A DNA stretch of 16,769 nt from Fidelibacterota bacterium UBA6817 (lineage in GTDB: Bacteria; Fidelibacterota; Fidelibacteria; Fidelibacterales; Fidelibacteraceae). This document shows, in pieces, positions 1 through 6,630 of this stretch. Within the stretch, counting starts at the first letter, position 1; the number at the start of each line of letters is the position of its first letter. Location: the NCBI GenBank assembly GCA_002452555.1, contig DKER01000136.1:679-17447 (forward strand). The letters run 5' to 3'. The notes below the pieces were generated by a model. That model saw only the letters and a program-made list of their open reading frames with translations. It made no database searches and was not told the DNA's origin. Made by a program: the position numbers and the translations under genes.

Positions 1-2
1 TC

Positions 3-476
3 GAAAGTACCCGCCCGCTTCTTGTGGAAGTTCAGGCATTGACTGCAAAAGCAGCTTTTGGTATGCCCCAGCGCAATGCAAACGGTATCGATAACCGCCG
101 TCTTTCCATGCTTCTTGCAGTCGCTGAAAGACAATTGAACCTGACAACAAGTATGTATGATGTGTTCGTTAATGTAGTGGGTGGACTGAAATTCCCCGAA
201 CCTGCAATGGATCTGCCGGTTTTAATTGCCATGATCAGCAGCCTGAGAAATCAAAAAGCCCCACAAAAAGCTGTCTTTACGGGTGAAGTAGGCCTAACAG
301 GCGAGATCAGAAGCGTAAGTCATATTTTACGACGGGTTACCGAAGCCGAACGAATGGGTTTTGAGGAAATGTATCTGCCTCTTGCTTCCCAAAAAGCGTT
401 GAAAAATGCCGGTCTGAAAATCACGTTAAATTATGTGAAAGATGTTCAGTCCCTTGTATCACAGATTTTTTTGTAA
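3..476 (+). CDS. radA: DNA repair protein RadA, C-terminal part (5' end outside window)
   Basis: The reading frame is open from the first bases and ends at TAA 474-476, so this is the 3' part of a longer gene; the GTG at 24 is an internal Val codon, not the start. The translation (STRPLLVEVQAL, then NRRLSMLLAVAERQ, then DVFVNVVGGLKFPEPAMDLPVL) is characteristic of the Lon-protease-like C-terminal domain of RadA/Sms. RadA is a RecA-like branch-migration helicase that acts on recombination intermediates in the cytoplasm. The Walker-type ATPase core, the KNRFG motif and the N-terminal zinc finger would lie to the left of the window and cannot be checked. The PAxDL stretch and the GEVGLTGEIRSV segment are both present, so the visible part looks intact. 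tgt follows after 30 nt on the same strand, so co-transcription is possible. Confidence 0.93.
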   Translation, partial: ESTRPLLVEVQALTAKAAFGMPQRNANGIDNRRLSMLLAVAERQLNLTTSMYDVFVNVVGGLKFPEPAMDLPVLIAMISSLRNQKAPQKAVFTGEVGLTGEIRSVSHILRRVTEAERMGFEEMYLPLASQKALKNAGLKITLNYVKDVQSLVSQIFL

Positions 477-494
477 AATTTCGATTACGTTGTG

Positions 495-500
495 AAAGGA
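495..500 (+). promoter_or_regulatory. Ribosome binding site fixing the TTG start of tgt
   Basis: AAAGGA lies 6 nt upstream of the TTG at 507. No ATG is available at the N-terminus, and the protein length from this TTG fits the family, so the site supports a TTG start. Confidence 0.7.
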
Positions 501-506
501 TAAATT

Positions 507-1682
507 TTGACTTTTGACTTATTGAAAACATCGGATAAATACCCGGCAAGGGCAGGACGATTTATAACAGATCACGGAGCGGTAGAAACACCGGTTTTTA
601 TGCCGGTTGGTACCCATGGAACCGTGAAAGCATTAACTAATGATGAACTCCTTAATGCATCTGCTCAAATTATTCTGGGAAATACATACCACCTCTATCT
701 TCGTCCCGGTTTGGACGTTATGAAAGAAGCGGGTGGTCTGCACCGGTTTATGAACTGGAACAACCCCATTTTGACCGATTCAGGAGGGTATCAGGTTTTT
801 TCTCTTGCCCATATGCGGAAAATCGATGGAGATATAACGACCTTTCGTTCCCATATTGACGGGAGTCTTCATGAATTATCCCCGGCCCGATCCGTAGAAA
901 TTCAGAGGATTCTGGGAAGTGATATCATGATGGTTTTTGACGAGTGTACTCCCTATCCCTGTGACTATGAATATGCAAGAGTATCTCTGAACAGGACTCA
1001 CCGGTGGGAACGTCTTTCAAAAGAAGCATTTGATCATTCACAATCTCTCTGGGGTCACAAACAATTCCTTTTTGCCATTATTCAGGGGTCGGTTTACGAA
1101 GATTTACGCATGGAGAGTGTAAAAGTATTAACTGATATGGGTTTTGACGGATATGCAATTGGCGGTCTTGCAGTAGGTGAACCCAAAGATATAATGTATG
1201 ATCTTACACAAAAAGTCTGTGAGGTTTTGCCTGTCACAAAGCCCCGTTATCTTATGGGGGTTGGAAAACCGGAAGATATCATCCACTCAATTGCCCGCGG
1301 TGTGGATATGATGGATTGTGTTCTCCCCACAAGGAATGCCAGAAATGGAACACTCTATACACACTCCGGGAAAATGAATATAAAAAAAGCAGAGTTCAAG
1401 TTGGATTTTAATTCACCGGATCCGGAATGTTCATGTCCCACGTGCAAAAATCATTCACGTGCTTATCTGCATCATTTGTATAGAGAAGGTGAAATAACAG
1501 GTCTGAGACTGAATTCTATTCATAATATCACATTTTTTCTAAATCTTGTTGCCGATGCTAGAAAAGCAATATTGGAAGAACGATTTCCTGCTTTCTATGA
1601 AGATTTCTGTCGATCATATCCCATTGAAAAAGATCACAGTGAAATCAATGCGGTTCACCGGGAACGAAGACGAAAAGACTGA
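507..1682 (+). CDS. tgt: Queuine/preQ1 tRNA-guanine transglycosylase
   Basis: Bacterial Tgt exchanges guanine-34 for preQ1 in the anticodon of tRNA Asp, Asn, His and Tyr, a step in queuosine synthesis. The 391-residue product is slightly longer than E. coli Tgt (375). Visible motifs are DSGGYQ with the catalytic Asp at about residue 91, the nucleophile Asp at about 270 in MMDCVLPTRNARNG, and the zinc site Cys308, Cys310, Cys313 and His339. The spacing of these residues matches the known enzyme, so it should be active. The start is a TTG preceded by AAAGGA. The extra length is a basic C-terminal tail after about residue 375 (ending HRERRRKD). No other queuosine genes are visible nearby. It may be co-transcribed with radA, 30 nt upstream. 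Identification is by recognisable active-site motifs. Confidence 0.97.
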   Translation: MTFDLLKTSDKYPARAGRFITDHGAVETPVFMPVGTHGTVKALTNDELLNASAQIILGNTYHLYLRPGLDVMKEAGGLHRFMNWNNPILTDSGGYQVFSLAHMRKIDGDITTFRSHIDGSLHELSPARSVEIQRILGSDIMMVFDECTPYPCDYEYARVSLNRTHRWERLSKEAFDHSQSLWGHKQFLFAIIQGSVYEDLRMESVKVLTDMGFDGYAIGGLAVGEPKDIMYDLTQKVCEVLPVTKPRYLMGVGKPEDIIHSIARGVDMMDCVLPTRNARNGTLYTHSGKMNIKKAEFKLDFNSPDPECSCPTCKNHSRAYLHHLYREGEITGLRLNSIHNITFFLNLVADARKAILEERFPAFYEDFCRSYPIEKDHSEINAVHRERRRKD

Positions 1683-1756
1683 GCATTACCAGGGTTTCGA
1701 TTTGTAAAATAATTGATTAAATTTAATTGATTCAAAGTTATAAAATTCGAGACTTT

Positions 1757-1760
1757 GGAG
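1757..1760 (+). promoter_or_regulatory. Ribosome binding site deciding the nitroreductase start
   Basis: GGAG ends 5 nt before the ATG at 1766. An in-frame TTG at 1727 has no comparable site, so the ATG is preferred. Confidence 0.55.
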
Positions 1761-1765
1761 ATGAG

Positions 1766-2521
1766 ATGACGAAGAAAATCAGGAAAATGTATGAATGGCT
1801 TTTGGCAGATGAATGGGAAAACCGTGATCCTTCAAAAACCCCTCAGGGGAAGGGTGAACCGGCTCCTCCCATTCAAAAAACCATGTCTGTTTTAACCCAA
1901 TGTGTCAGCCTTCCTCCGGTTGCAAATCTTAATCTGGGTAATGTTTCGGTGAGAGACGCTATCCTCAGACGTTCAAGCAGGCGTGTTTTCAGCAATGAAC
2001 CCCTGAGTCTGGAAGAATTGTCTTATCTTCTCTGGGCTACTGCCGGTATCCGGGGAATTCGGAAAGAGGGAGAATCAGCGTTTAGAATGGTTCCTTCAGG
2101 CGGTTGTCGCCATCCCATAGAGACATATTTGCTCATAAACCGGATTGATGGTATCTCTCCCGGACTCTATCATTTTCAACCCTTTGAACATGATTTATGT
2201 TTTATCCGTGAAATCCCCAATCAGTCAGAACAAATCAAAAATATGTGTTTAGGGAAAGTTTTTTGTGCAGATGCACCTGTTTTATTTGTCTGGACTGCTA
2301 TCCCGTATCGAACAGAATGGTGTTTCGGTTCTGTCAGCCCAAAATTAATTGCTCAGGATTCAGGACATATCTGCCAAAATCTTTACCTTGCAGCCGAATC
2401 CATCGGATGCGGGACCTGTGCTGTCGGTGCTTATCATCAGCATCATGCAGACCGACTGATCGGTCTGGATGGCATTAACGAATTTGTCATTTATATGGCT
2501 CCGGTAGGAAAACAAATGTGA
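1766..2521 (+). CDS. SagB/ThcOx-type nitroreductase-family flavoprotein
   Basis: The 251-residue product fits the SagB/ThcOx branch of the FMN-dependent nitroreductase superfamily. The N-terminal part carries RRSSRR (about 68-73), a phosphate-contacting motif of the family, followed by LSLEELSYLLWATAGI. The central PSGGCRHPIE (from about 110) corresponds to the PSAGARHPLE-like motif of SagB-type enzymes, here with Cys where Ala is usual. DSGHICQNLYLAAESIGCGTCAVGAY matches the C-terminal signature. Family members oxidise azolines to azoles in peptide natural products, but many stand-alone homologues have unknown substrates. No YcaO cyclodehydratase or precursor peptide is visible here, so a stand-alone oxidoreductase is the safest reading. 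The ATG at 1766 has a GGAG site; an alternative TTG at 1727 would add 13 residues. It lies 83 nt after tgt. Confidence 0.85.
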   Translation: MTKKIRKMYEWLLADEWENRDPSKTPQGKGEPAPPIQKTMSVLTQCVSLPPVANLNLGNVSVRDAILRRSSRRVFSNEPLSLEELSYLLWATAGIRGIRKEGESAFRMVPSGGCRHPIETYLLINRIDGISPGLYHFQPFEHDLCFIREIPNQSEQIKNMCLGKVFCADAPVLFVWTAIPYRTEWCFGSVSPKLIAQDSGHICQNLYLAAESIGCGTCAVGAYHQHHADRLIGLDGINEFVIYMAPVGKQM

Positions 2522-2564
2522 TGTTGGTTTGCCGAAAGCCGGTAGAATACGGTCGAATGAAAGT

Positions 2565-2583
2565 GAACGGTTTATAACCGTTC
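2565..2583. promoter_or_regulatory. Perfect 8-bp inverted repeat upstream of sfsA
   Basis: GAACGGTT and AACCGTTC are exact reverse complements separated by the 3-nt loop TAT. There is no downstream T-run on either strand, so it is a poor intrinsic terminator. It lies 31 nt before a 25-codon ORF that leads into sfsA, so an operator or a 5'-UTR hairpin is possible. Function is unproven. Confidence 0.4.
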
Positions 2584-2613
2584 CAAAATAAAAGAATAAC
2601 GGAAAGTATTACC

Positions 2614-2691
2614 ATGGATTTTCAGAAAAAATTTTGTGAATATAAGCAACAAAACGCCAAACCTATCGCTCCAACTCTCAACTGTTTATGA
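2614..2691 (+). CDS. Possible 25-codon leader ORF overlapping the sfsA start
   Basis: An ATG at 2614, preceded by a weak GGAAAG site seven nucleotides upstream, opens a 25-codon frame (MDFQKKFCEYKQQNAKPIAP, then TLNCL). It stops at TGA 2689-2691. That stop overlaps the sfsA ATG (2688) in the classic ATGA arrangement used for translational coupling. sfsA has no visible Shine-Dalgarno of its own, which makes coupling plausible. I do not recognise the peptide, and it has no run of a single regulatory amino acid. It could be a real short peptide, a translation-coupling device or chance. The overlap and the site are seen; the function is inference. Confidence 0.35.
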   Translation: MDFQKKFCEYKQQNAKPIAPTLNCL

Positions 2692-3398
2692 TTTTGCCTG
2701 AACTGATACCAGCTGTTTTTATGGAAAGGCCTAACCGGTTTTTGGTTCGATGTCAAATAGATAATAAAATAATTGACGCCCACCTGCCTGATCCGGGAAG
2801 ATTACAGGAACTTCTGTTGCCGGGTGCAAGCTTGTTTGTTGAATACACCCCCGATTCCTCAAGAAAAACTCAATATACCGTTCATCTTGTTAAAAAAGGG
2901 AATGTCCTGGTTTCAATCAATACAAGCCTTCCAAACAAACTTGTTCACATGAGTTTTGCCAATAACCGGTTGCCGGGATTTGAAAAGTATACGCTGGTCC
3001 GGTCTGAAGTACCGGTTGATCGCCATCGGTTTGATTTTGAGCTTTGTTCACCTGAAGGCAAACAGGTTTTTGTAGAAGTAAAAAGTGTTACATTGGTAGA
3101 AAATGACGGGACAGCCCGGTTTCCCGATGCTGTAACAAGCCGGGGAAAGTCTCATGCAAAGCTGCTTGCCGAATTGAGTAAAACCGGAATTGAAACGTGG
3201 ATTATTTTCGTTGTGCAGCGCCATGATGCCATATGTTTTACACCGCATTGGGAAAGGGATCCGGAATTTTCACAAGCATTACTCACGGCATCCGTTTCCG
3301 GGGTCAATTTAAAAGTGGTTTCATGTGCAATAACACAGAAATCAATAACTATAGGAACTCCCCTTCCTATTTATTTAGAGGATTACAGGGATGCTTAA
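2688..3398 (+). CDS. sfsA: SfsA family protein (DNA-binding/nuclease-like)
   Basis: The 236-residue protein matches the SfsA family in length and motifs. The N-terminal OB-fold-like half has RPNRFLV, then AHLPDPGRLQELLLPG (PDPGR at about 34-38). The C-terminal half resembles a PD-(D/E)XK nuclease core with EVKSVTL (Glu130, Lys132) and FPDAVTSRGKSHAKLL from about 145, ending with the FVVQR and DPEF signatures. In E. coli, sfsA was named for stimulating maltose gene expression, and its true biochemical role is unsettled. The ATG used here lacks an obvious ribosome binding site but overlaps the stop of an upstream short ORF. The 3' end overlaps the next gene by 8 nt, implying one transcript with the lipoprotein and manC. 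Confidence 0.93.
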   Translation: MILPELIPAVFMERPNRFLVRCQIDNKIIDAHLPDPGRLQELLLPGASLFVEYTPDSSRKTQYTVHLVKKGNVLVSINTSLPNKLVHMSFANNRLPGFEKYTLVRSEVPVDRHRFDFELCSPEGKQVFVEVKSVTLVENDGTARFPDAVTSRGKSHAKLLAELSKTGIETWIIFVVQRHDAICFTPHWERDPEFSQALLTASVSGVNLKVVSCAITQKSITIGTPLPIYLEDYRDA

Positions 3399-4971
3399 AA
3401 ACGTTTATCTCATATTGCTTTTTATTATTTTAGCCGGATGTGCTGCGCAGGCACCTCCCGGGGGCGGTCCGGAAGATAAAACACCGCCGGCTATCCTTGA
3501 CGTATACCCTCCGGTTAATACAGTAAATATGGGTTTGAATGAATCCATCATTATCCGTTTTTCAGAACCGGTGCAAGCAGCGACAATTCGCAGAAGTATC
3601 ACCCTTTTCCCGTTGAATACAACCGCGATTAATCTAAAAATCAGACGAAATCGCATTGTTGTCAGCCCGCAAAACAGTTGGGAAGAGAATACGGTTTATT
3701 CGCTTGTTATGGACAGAAATATACTTGACATGCGAGGGAATGCCATCGAACAGCCTCTTGTTTATAAATTTTCTACAGGATCAAAAATCCCTGTCGGTGA
3801 AATTCAGGGCAATATTCCAAATTTCACGTTAAAAGACAGGATCCTGATCGGGCTGGCACGCGGTATTCATGATCCTGATTCTGTTTTCAGTCACCTCAGT
3901 TATTTGACAGAATCGAATGTTGAAGGCTTTTATCGTTTCACTGCCATACCGCCCGGGACATATACCCTTGCCGGTATCGTTGACCATGACCGGAGTAAAA
4001 CATATACACCGGACTTCGACGATCTGGTTTTACCGGAAATTTTATCTGTTGACATGACCGATTCGGCGTCGTTTACTATAGATCTTGGGATAGTAAGGGG
4101 ACATTTCAAACCGGCGAAATATATTCGTGGCGACAATCTGTATCCGGGAATGACTCGTCTGATATTTTCTAAACCCTTGAATAAGCAAACATCCGGCGAT
4201 GATTTCCTGATTAATGGAAAACCGGCGGATACACTCAGAATTGTAAAAAATGATGTATATCTTTATCATTCCCCGGTTGAAAATTCCATCATAATGAATA
4301 CAAAGGTTTTAAGGGATACATTGTCTGTCCAAACAGGACCTTTTTCAGATACATTGTCGGTAAAAGCTTTTCGAGATACAACCGGTGTAATACGTTGGGA
4401 AGAAAACCGGCTTATACTTGAACCGCCCATTCAACCGGATTCATTGACTGTTGTTGCAATGACTGTTGCAGATACAACAGCCCGGATATTATTTTCTCAT
4501 ATACCCGGCATATATGGACCTGTTGGAAAATGGAAAGATAAAAATTTCAAAGGGAAACTATGGGTCAAAGCCCCTATTCCGGATGAATTGCCTCAAATAC
4601 GCGTATGGGAGGATACGGTATCTGTTACATATAAAGCGGACAGTGATTCCGGTCGCCTGATTATTGCGATACCGAATAAAACGGGTCACAATATTGGTTT
4701 TATCCTTCAAGGGGGAAAAAGACGGTATGAAAAGTTTACCGGATCATCGTCCATATGTGTTTTTGAGAATGTGTTTGCAGGTGAATATTCTTTGTGGTAT
4801 TATCTGGACAAGAATAACAATAATCGGAGAGATGCCGGTTGGCTATCACCATATATTCCTCCGGAGATTCTAAGGAAAGCTGCAGACAAAATTCAAATCA
4901 GAGCGCGTTGGGATACAGAAATAACATTTATGTTTGATTCAGATGACAGAATTAAAAGAGATTATAATTAA
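3391..4971 (+). CDS. Ig-like-domain lipoprotein (Bacteroidota/FCB type)
   Basis: The 526-residue product starts with a lipoprotein signal peptide: a hydrophobic stretch over residues 5-15 and the lipobox LAGC with Cys17 as the lipidation site. The mature N-terminus APPGGGPEDKTPPAILDVYP, followed by NESIIIRFSEPV, is typical of the Ig-like (SbsA/Big_5-like) domain that opens a family of large lipoproteins in Bacteroidota and relatives. Later segments resemble further beta-rich domains, including EGFYRFTAIPPGTYTLAGIVD (about 178-198) and GEYSLWYYLDKNNNNRRDAGW near the C-terminus, which looks like a carboxypeptidase-regulatory or SpaA-like fold. It is probably anchored in the outer membrane. The function is unknown. 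It overlaps sfsA by 8 nt and precedes manC by 11 nt, which suggests a shared transcript but no obvious shared pathway. Confidence 0.8.
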   Translation: MLKNVYLILLFIILAGCAAQAPPGGGPEDKTPPAILDVYPPVNTVNMGLNESIIIRFSEPVQAATIRRSITLFPLNTTAINLKIRRNRIVVSPQNSWEENTVYSLVMDRNILDMRGNAIEQPLVYKFSTGSKIPVGEIQGNIPNFTLKDRILIGLARGIHDPDSVFSHLSYLTESNVEGFYRFTAIPPGTYTLAGIVDHDRSKTYTPDFDDLVLPEILSVDMTDSASFTIDLGIVRGHFKPAKYIRGDNLYPGMTRLIFSKPLNKQTSGDDFLINGKPADTLRIVKNDVYLYHSPVENSIIMNTKVLRDTLSVQTGPFSDTLSVKAFRDTTGVIRWEENRLILEPPIQPDSLTVVAMTVADTTARILFSHIPGIYGPVGKWKDKNFKGKLWVKAPIPDELPQIRVWEDTVSVTYKADSDSGRLIIAIPNKTGHNIGFILQGGKRRYEKFTGSSSICVFENVFAGEYSLWYYLDKNNNNRRDAGWLSPYIPPEILRKAADKIQIRARWDTEITFMFDSDDRIKRDYN

Positions 4972-4982
4972 TTGGGAGAGAG

Positions 4983-6065
4983 ATGATGTCAGACAGATAT
5001 TACAGTGTAATTATGGCCGGCGGCGTTGGGAAAAGATTCTGGCCCCGAAGCCGTAAAAACAGTCCGAAACAGCTGTTGGATATTGTCGGTTCCGATACTA
5101 TGATAAACCTGACAATCAAACGGTTACGTCGTGTTTCTCCTCTCGAGCAATTGCTGATAATTACAAATTACGAACAGGCAGAAATGATTATTGATCAATA
5201 CCCCGGGTTGACATGGAATAATTTTATTATTGAACCATCCGGAAAAAACACGGCTCCTGCCATTGCCCTTGCTGCTGCGATTATACATAAAAAAGATCCC
5301 GGAGCCATCATGGGTCTTTTTCCTGCCGATCATCTTATACGAAATGATGATGAATTTATTAACTGTCTGAACGAAGGAATAAGAATCGCTGAAAGAAAAG
5401 ATGTTCTGGTTACTTTCGGCATAGAACCGACACGTCCTGCAACAGGGTATGGGTACATTCAGATTGAGAGTGAACCTTTACCGGAAAGCAAGCTGGTGTA
5501 TAAATCAAAAACATTTGCTGAAAAACCTAACATTGAAACAGCTCGGCGTTTTCTGGAGTCCGGTGAATTTTTGTGGAACAGCGGTATGTTTATCTGGAGG
5601 ACTGATATTATTCTCAAAGAAATTGAACACTTTATCCCGGAATTATTTGAGATAATTGAAGCAATCAGCAGAAAAATCGATACTCCCGATTATGAATCAA
5701 CTCTCCAGGAATTATGGAGGACAATAAAACCAATTTCCATCGATTATGGCGTTATGGAAAATGCAAAACACGTAAAAGTAATCCGGGCAAAATTCGGTTG
5801 GAGTGATGTGGGAAGCTGGGACGCTGTTTATGCTTTGGAAAATAAAGATAAATTCGGAAATGTCCTGAGAGGGGAGGGATATCTCCTGGAATCATCCGGA
5901 AATTATATCTACTCTTCTGATTATCAGGTCTTTGCCAGAAATATACATAATTTGATAATCATTGCAGATAAAGGGGTGATTATGCTCATTCCCCGGGATG
6001 AGTCTGAGCAAATTAAAAATATTGTCGATGCGCTGCCTGTCGTAGGAAAGGAAAATCTTCTTTGA
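4983..6065 (+). CDS. manC: Mannose-1-phosphate guanylyltransferase
   Basis: This enzyme makes GDP-mannose from mannose-1-phosphate and GTP, feeding mannosylated glycans, GDP-fucose and exopolysaccharide. The nucleotidyltransferase signature is at the N-terminus (MAGGVGKRFWPRSRKNSPKQ, about residues 11-30). It is followed by FPADHLI, the AEKPN sugar-binding segment, FLWNSGMFIWR and FGWSDVGSWD, all diagnostic of the family. At 360 residues it is the short form and lacks the phosphomannose isomerase domain of long ManC/AlgA proteins. Two adjacent ATG codons (4983 and 4986) are possible starts behind the purine-rich GGGAGAG. The gene's TGA stop overlaps the ATG of the next small gene by one base. 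The gene symbol is used by homology; no phosphomannomutase or glycosyltransferase is visible alongside. Confidence 0.95.
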   Translation: MMSDRYYSVIMAGGVGKRFWPRSRKNSPKQLLDIVGSDTMINLTIKRLRRVSPLEQLLIITNYEQAEMIIDQYPGLTWNNFIIEPSGKNTAPAIALAAAIIHKKDPGAIMGLFPADHLIRNDDEFINCLNEGIRIAERKDVLVTFGIEPTRPATGYGYIQIESEPLPESKLVYKSKTFAEKPNIETARRFLESGEFLWNSGMFIWRTDIILKEIEHFIPELFEIIEAISRKIDTPDYESTLQELWRTIKPISIDYGVMENAKHVKVIRAKFGWSDVGSWDAVYALENKDKFGNVLRGEGYLLESSGNYIYSSDYQVFARNIHNLIIIADKGVIMLIPRDESEQIKNIVDALPVVGKENLL

Positions 6066-6319
6066 TGAAACCTCAGCGAATTCTTGAAGAACTTGAAAAA
6101 TTTCTCAATACATTTGGAATCCATCTTGAAAAAGCCATGGGAAATGTCAAAGGCGGTTTCTGCCGTATACATGAAGATTCAGTGATTGTTATTAACAGAC
6201 GTATACCCGTGGAAGAACAACTTACGATCATTGCTTCTGCGATACATCGCCATGATCTTGATTACAGCTGTCTTAAACCAATGGTCAGAGAATATGTGGA
6301 CAGGTTTAAAAATCAGTAG
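6065..6319 (+). CDS. Conserved hypothetical protein, 84 residues
   Basis: The ATG at 6065 shares its A with the TGA stop of manC, so translation is probably coupled; a TTG one codon earlier is also possible. The product is soluble, with no signal peptide or membrane segment. It begins with a predicted helix (ILEELEKFLNTFGIHLEKA), then has GGFCRIHEDSVIVINRR and a C-terminal helical part ending CLKPMVREYVDRF. The layout (GGxCR, then a VxNRR strand, then a helix, then LxPxVRE) resembles short uncharacterised proteins I recall from FCB-group genomes. No function is known to me, and no metal-binding or catalytic residues stand out. The TAG stop (6317-6319) lies inside the first unit of a 7-bp tandem repeat, so the 3' end abuts the repeat block directly. 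Confidence 0.7.
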   Translation: MKPQRILEELEKFLNTFGIHLEKAMGNVKGGFCRIHEDSVIVINRRIPVEEQLTIIASAIHRHDLDYSCLKPMVREYVDRFKNQ

Positions 6320-6390
6320 CCGGTAGCCGGTAGCCGGTAGCCGGTAGCCAGTAGCCGGTAGCCAGTAGCCGGTAGCCAGTAGCCGGTAGC
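6316..6390. repeat. 7-bp tandem repeat array, GTAGCC(G/A), about 10.7 copies
   Basis: Ten consecutive 7-bp units GTAGCCG or GTAGCCA run from 6316 to 6385, followed by a partial GTAGC. The last base of the units reads G,G,G,G,A,G,A,G,A,G, so the right-hand half is a 14-bp higher-order repeat of alternating units. The first unit supplies the TAG stop of the upstream gene. Because 7 is not a multiple of 3, TAG recurs in every plus-strand frame. The near-perfect conservation suggests recent expansion by slippage. Confidence 0.95.
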
Positions 6391-6439
6391 GATCAGTCGG
6401 CTGTCATCAGTGGTCAGTCAACAGGCAATCAGTCCTCTT
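6391..6439. repeat. Degenerate 7-bp-period tract (CAGT-rich)
   Basis: This bridge between the two clear arrays can be divided into 7-mers: GATCAGT, CGGCTGT, CATCAGT, GGTCAGT, CAACAGG, CAATCAG, TCCTCTT. Four of them contain TCAG, and it looks like an older, diverged array of the same period. The phase continues from the array on its left apart from a 2-base deficit. Confidence 0.5.
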
Positions 6440-6608
6440 GATCTCATGAGCCCATGAACTCTTGAACAGCGAGCGCAGCGAGCCTAAACCTCTCAACCTC
6501 TGAACGTCTCAACCTCTGAACCTTTCAACCTCTGAACCTTTCAACGTTTGAACTCATGAACCCATGAACCCATGAACTCTTGAGCCCATGAACCCTTAAA
6601 CAGCGAGC
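6440..6608. repeat. 8-bp-period degenerate tandem array, GAACCCAT-like
   Basis: Units of 8 bp follow the pattern (G/C)AAC(C/G/T)(C/T)(C/T/A)T. Examples are GAACCCAT, GAACTCTT, CAACCTCT and GAACCTTT. Four units lie at 6440-6471, then an insertion of GC-rich sequence at 6472-6485, then 15 further units from 6486 to 6605. Left-hand units favour CAACCTCT alternating with GAACCTTT, and right-hand units favour GAACCCAT. The 10-mer AACAGCGAGC occurs at 6465-6474 and again at 6599-6608, bracketing the main array. There is no gene in it. Most units contain TGA, so all plus-strand frames are repeatedly stopped. Confidence 0.88.
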
Positions 6609-6630
6609 AAACCAATTATCAATTAACCGT

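Noticed and set aside
1727..1765. TTG extension of the nitroreductase.
   Set aside because: The ATG at 1766 has a GGAG site at good spacing; the TTG has none.
6316..6608. CRISPR-like repeats.
   Set aside because: Units are 7-8 bp with no unique spacers, no 20-40 bp repeat and no cas genes; this is a simple tandem repeat block.
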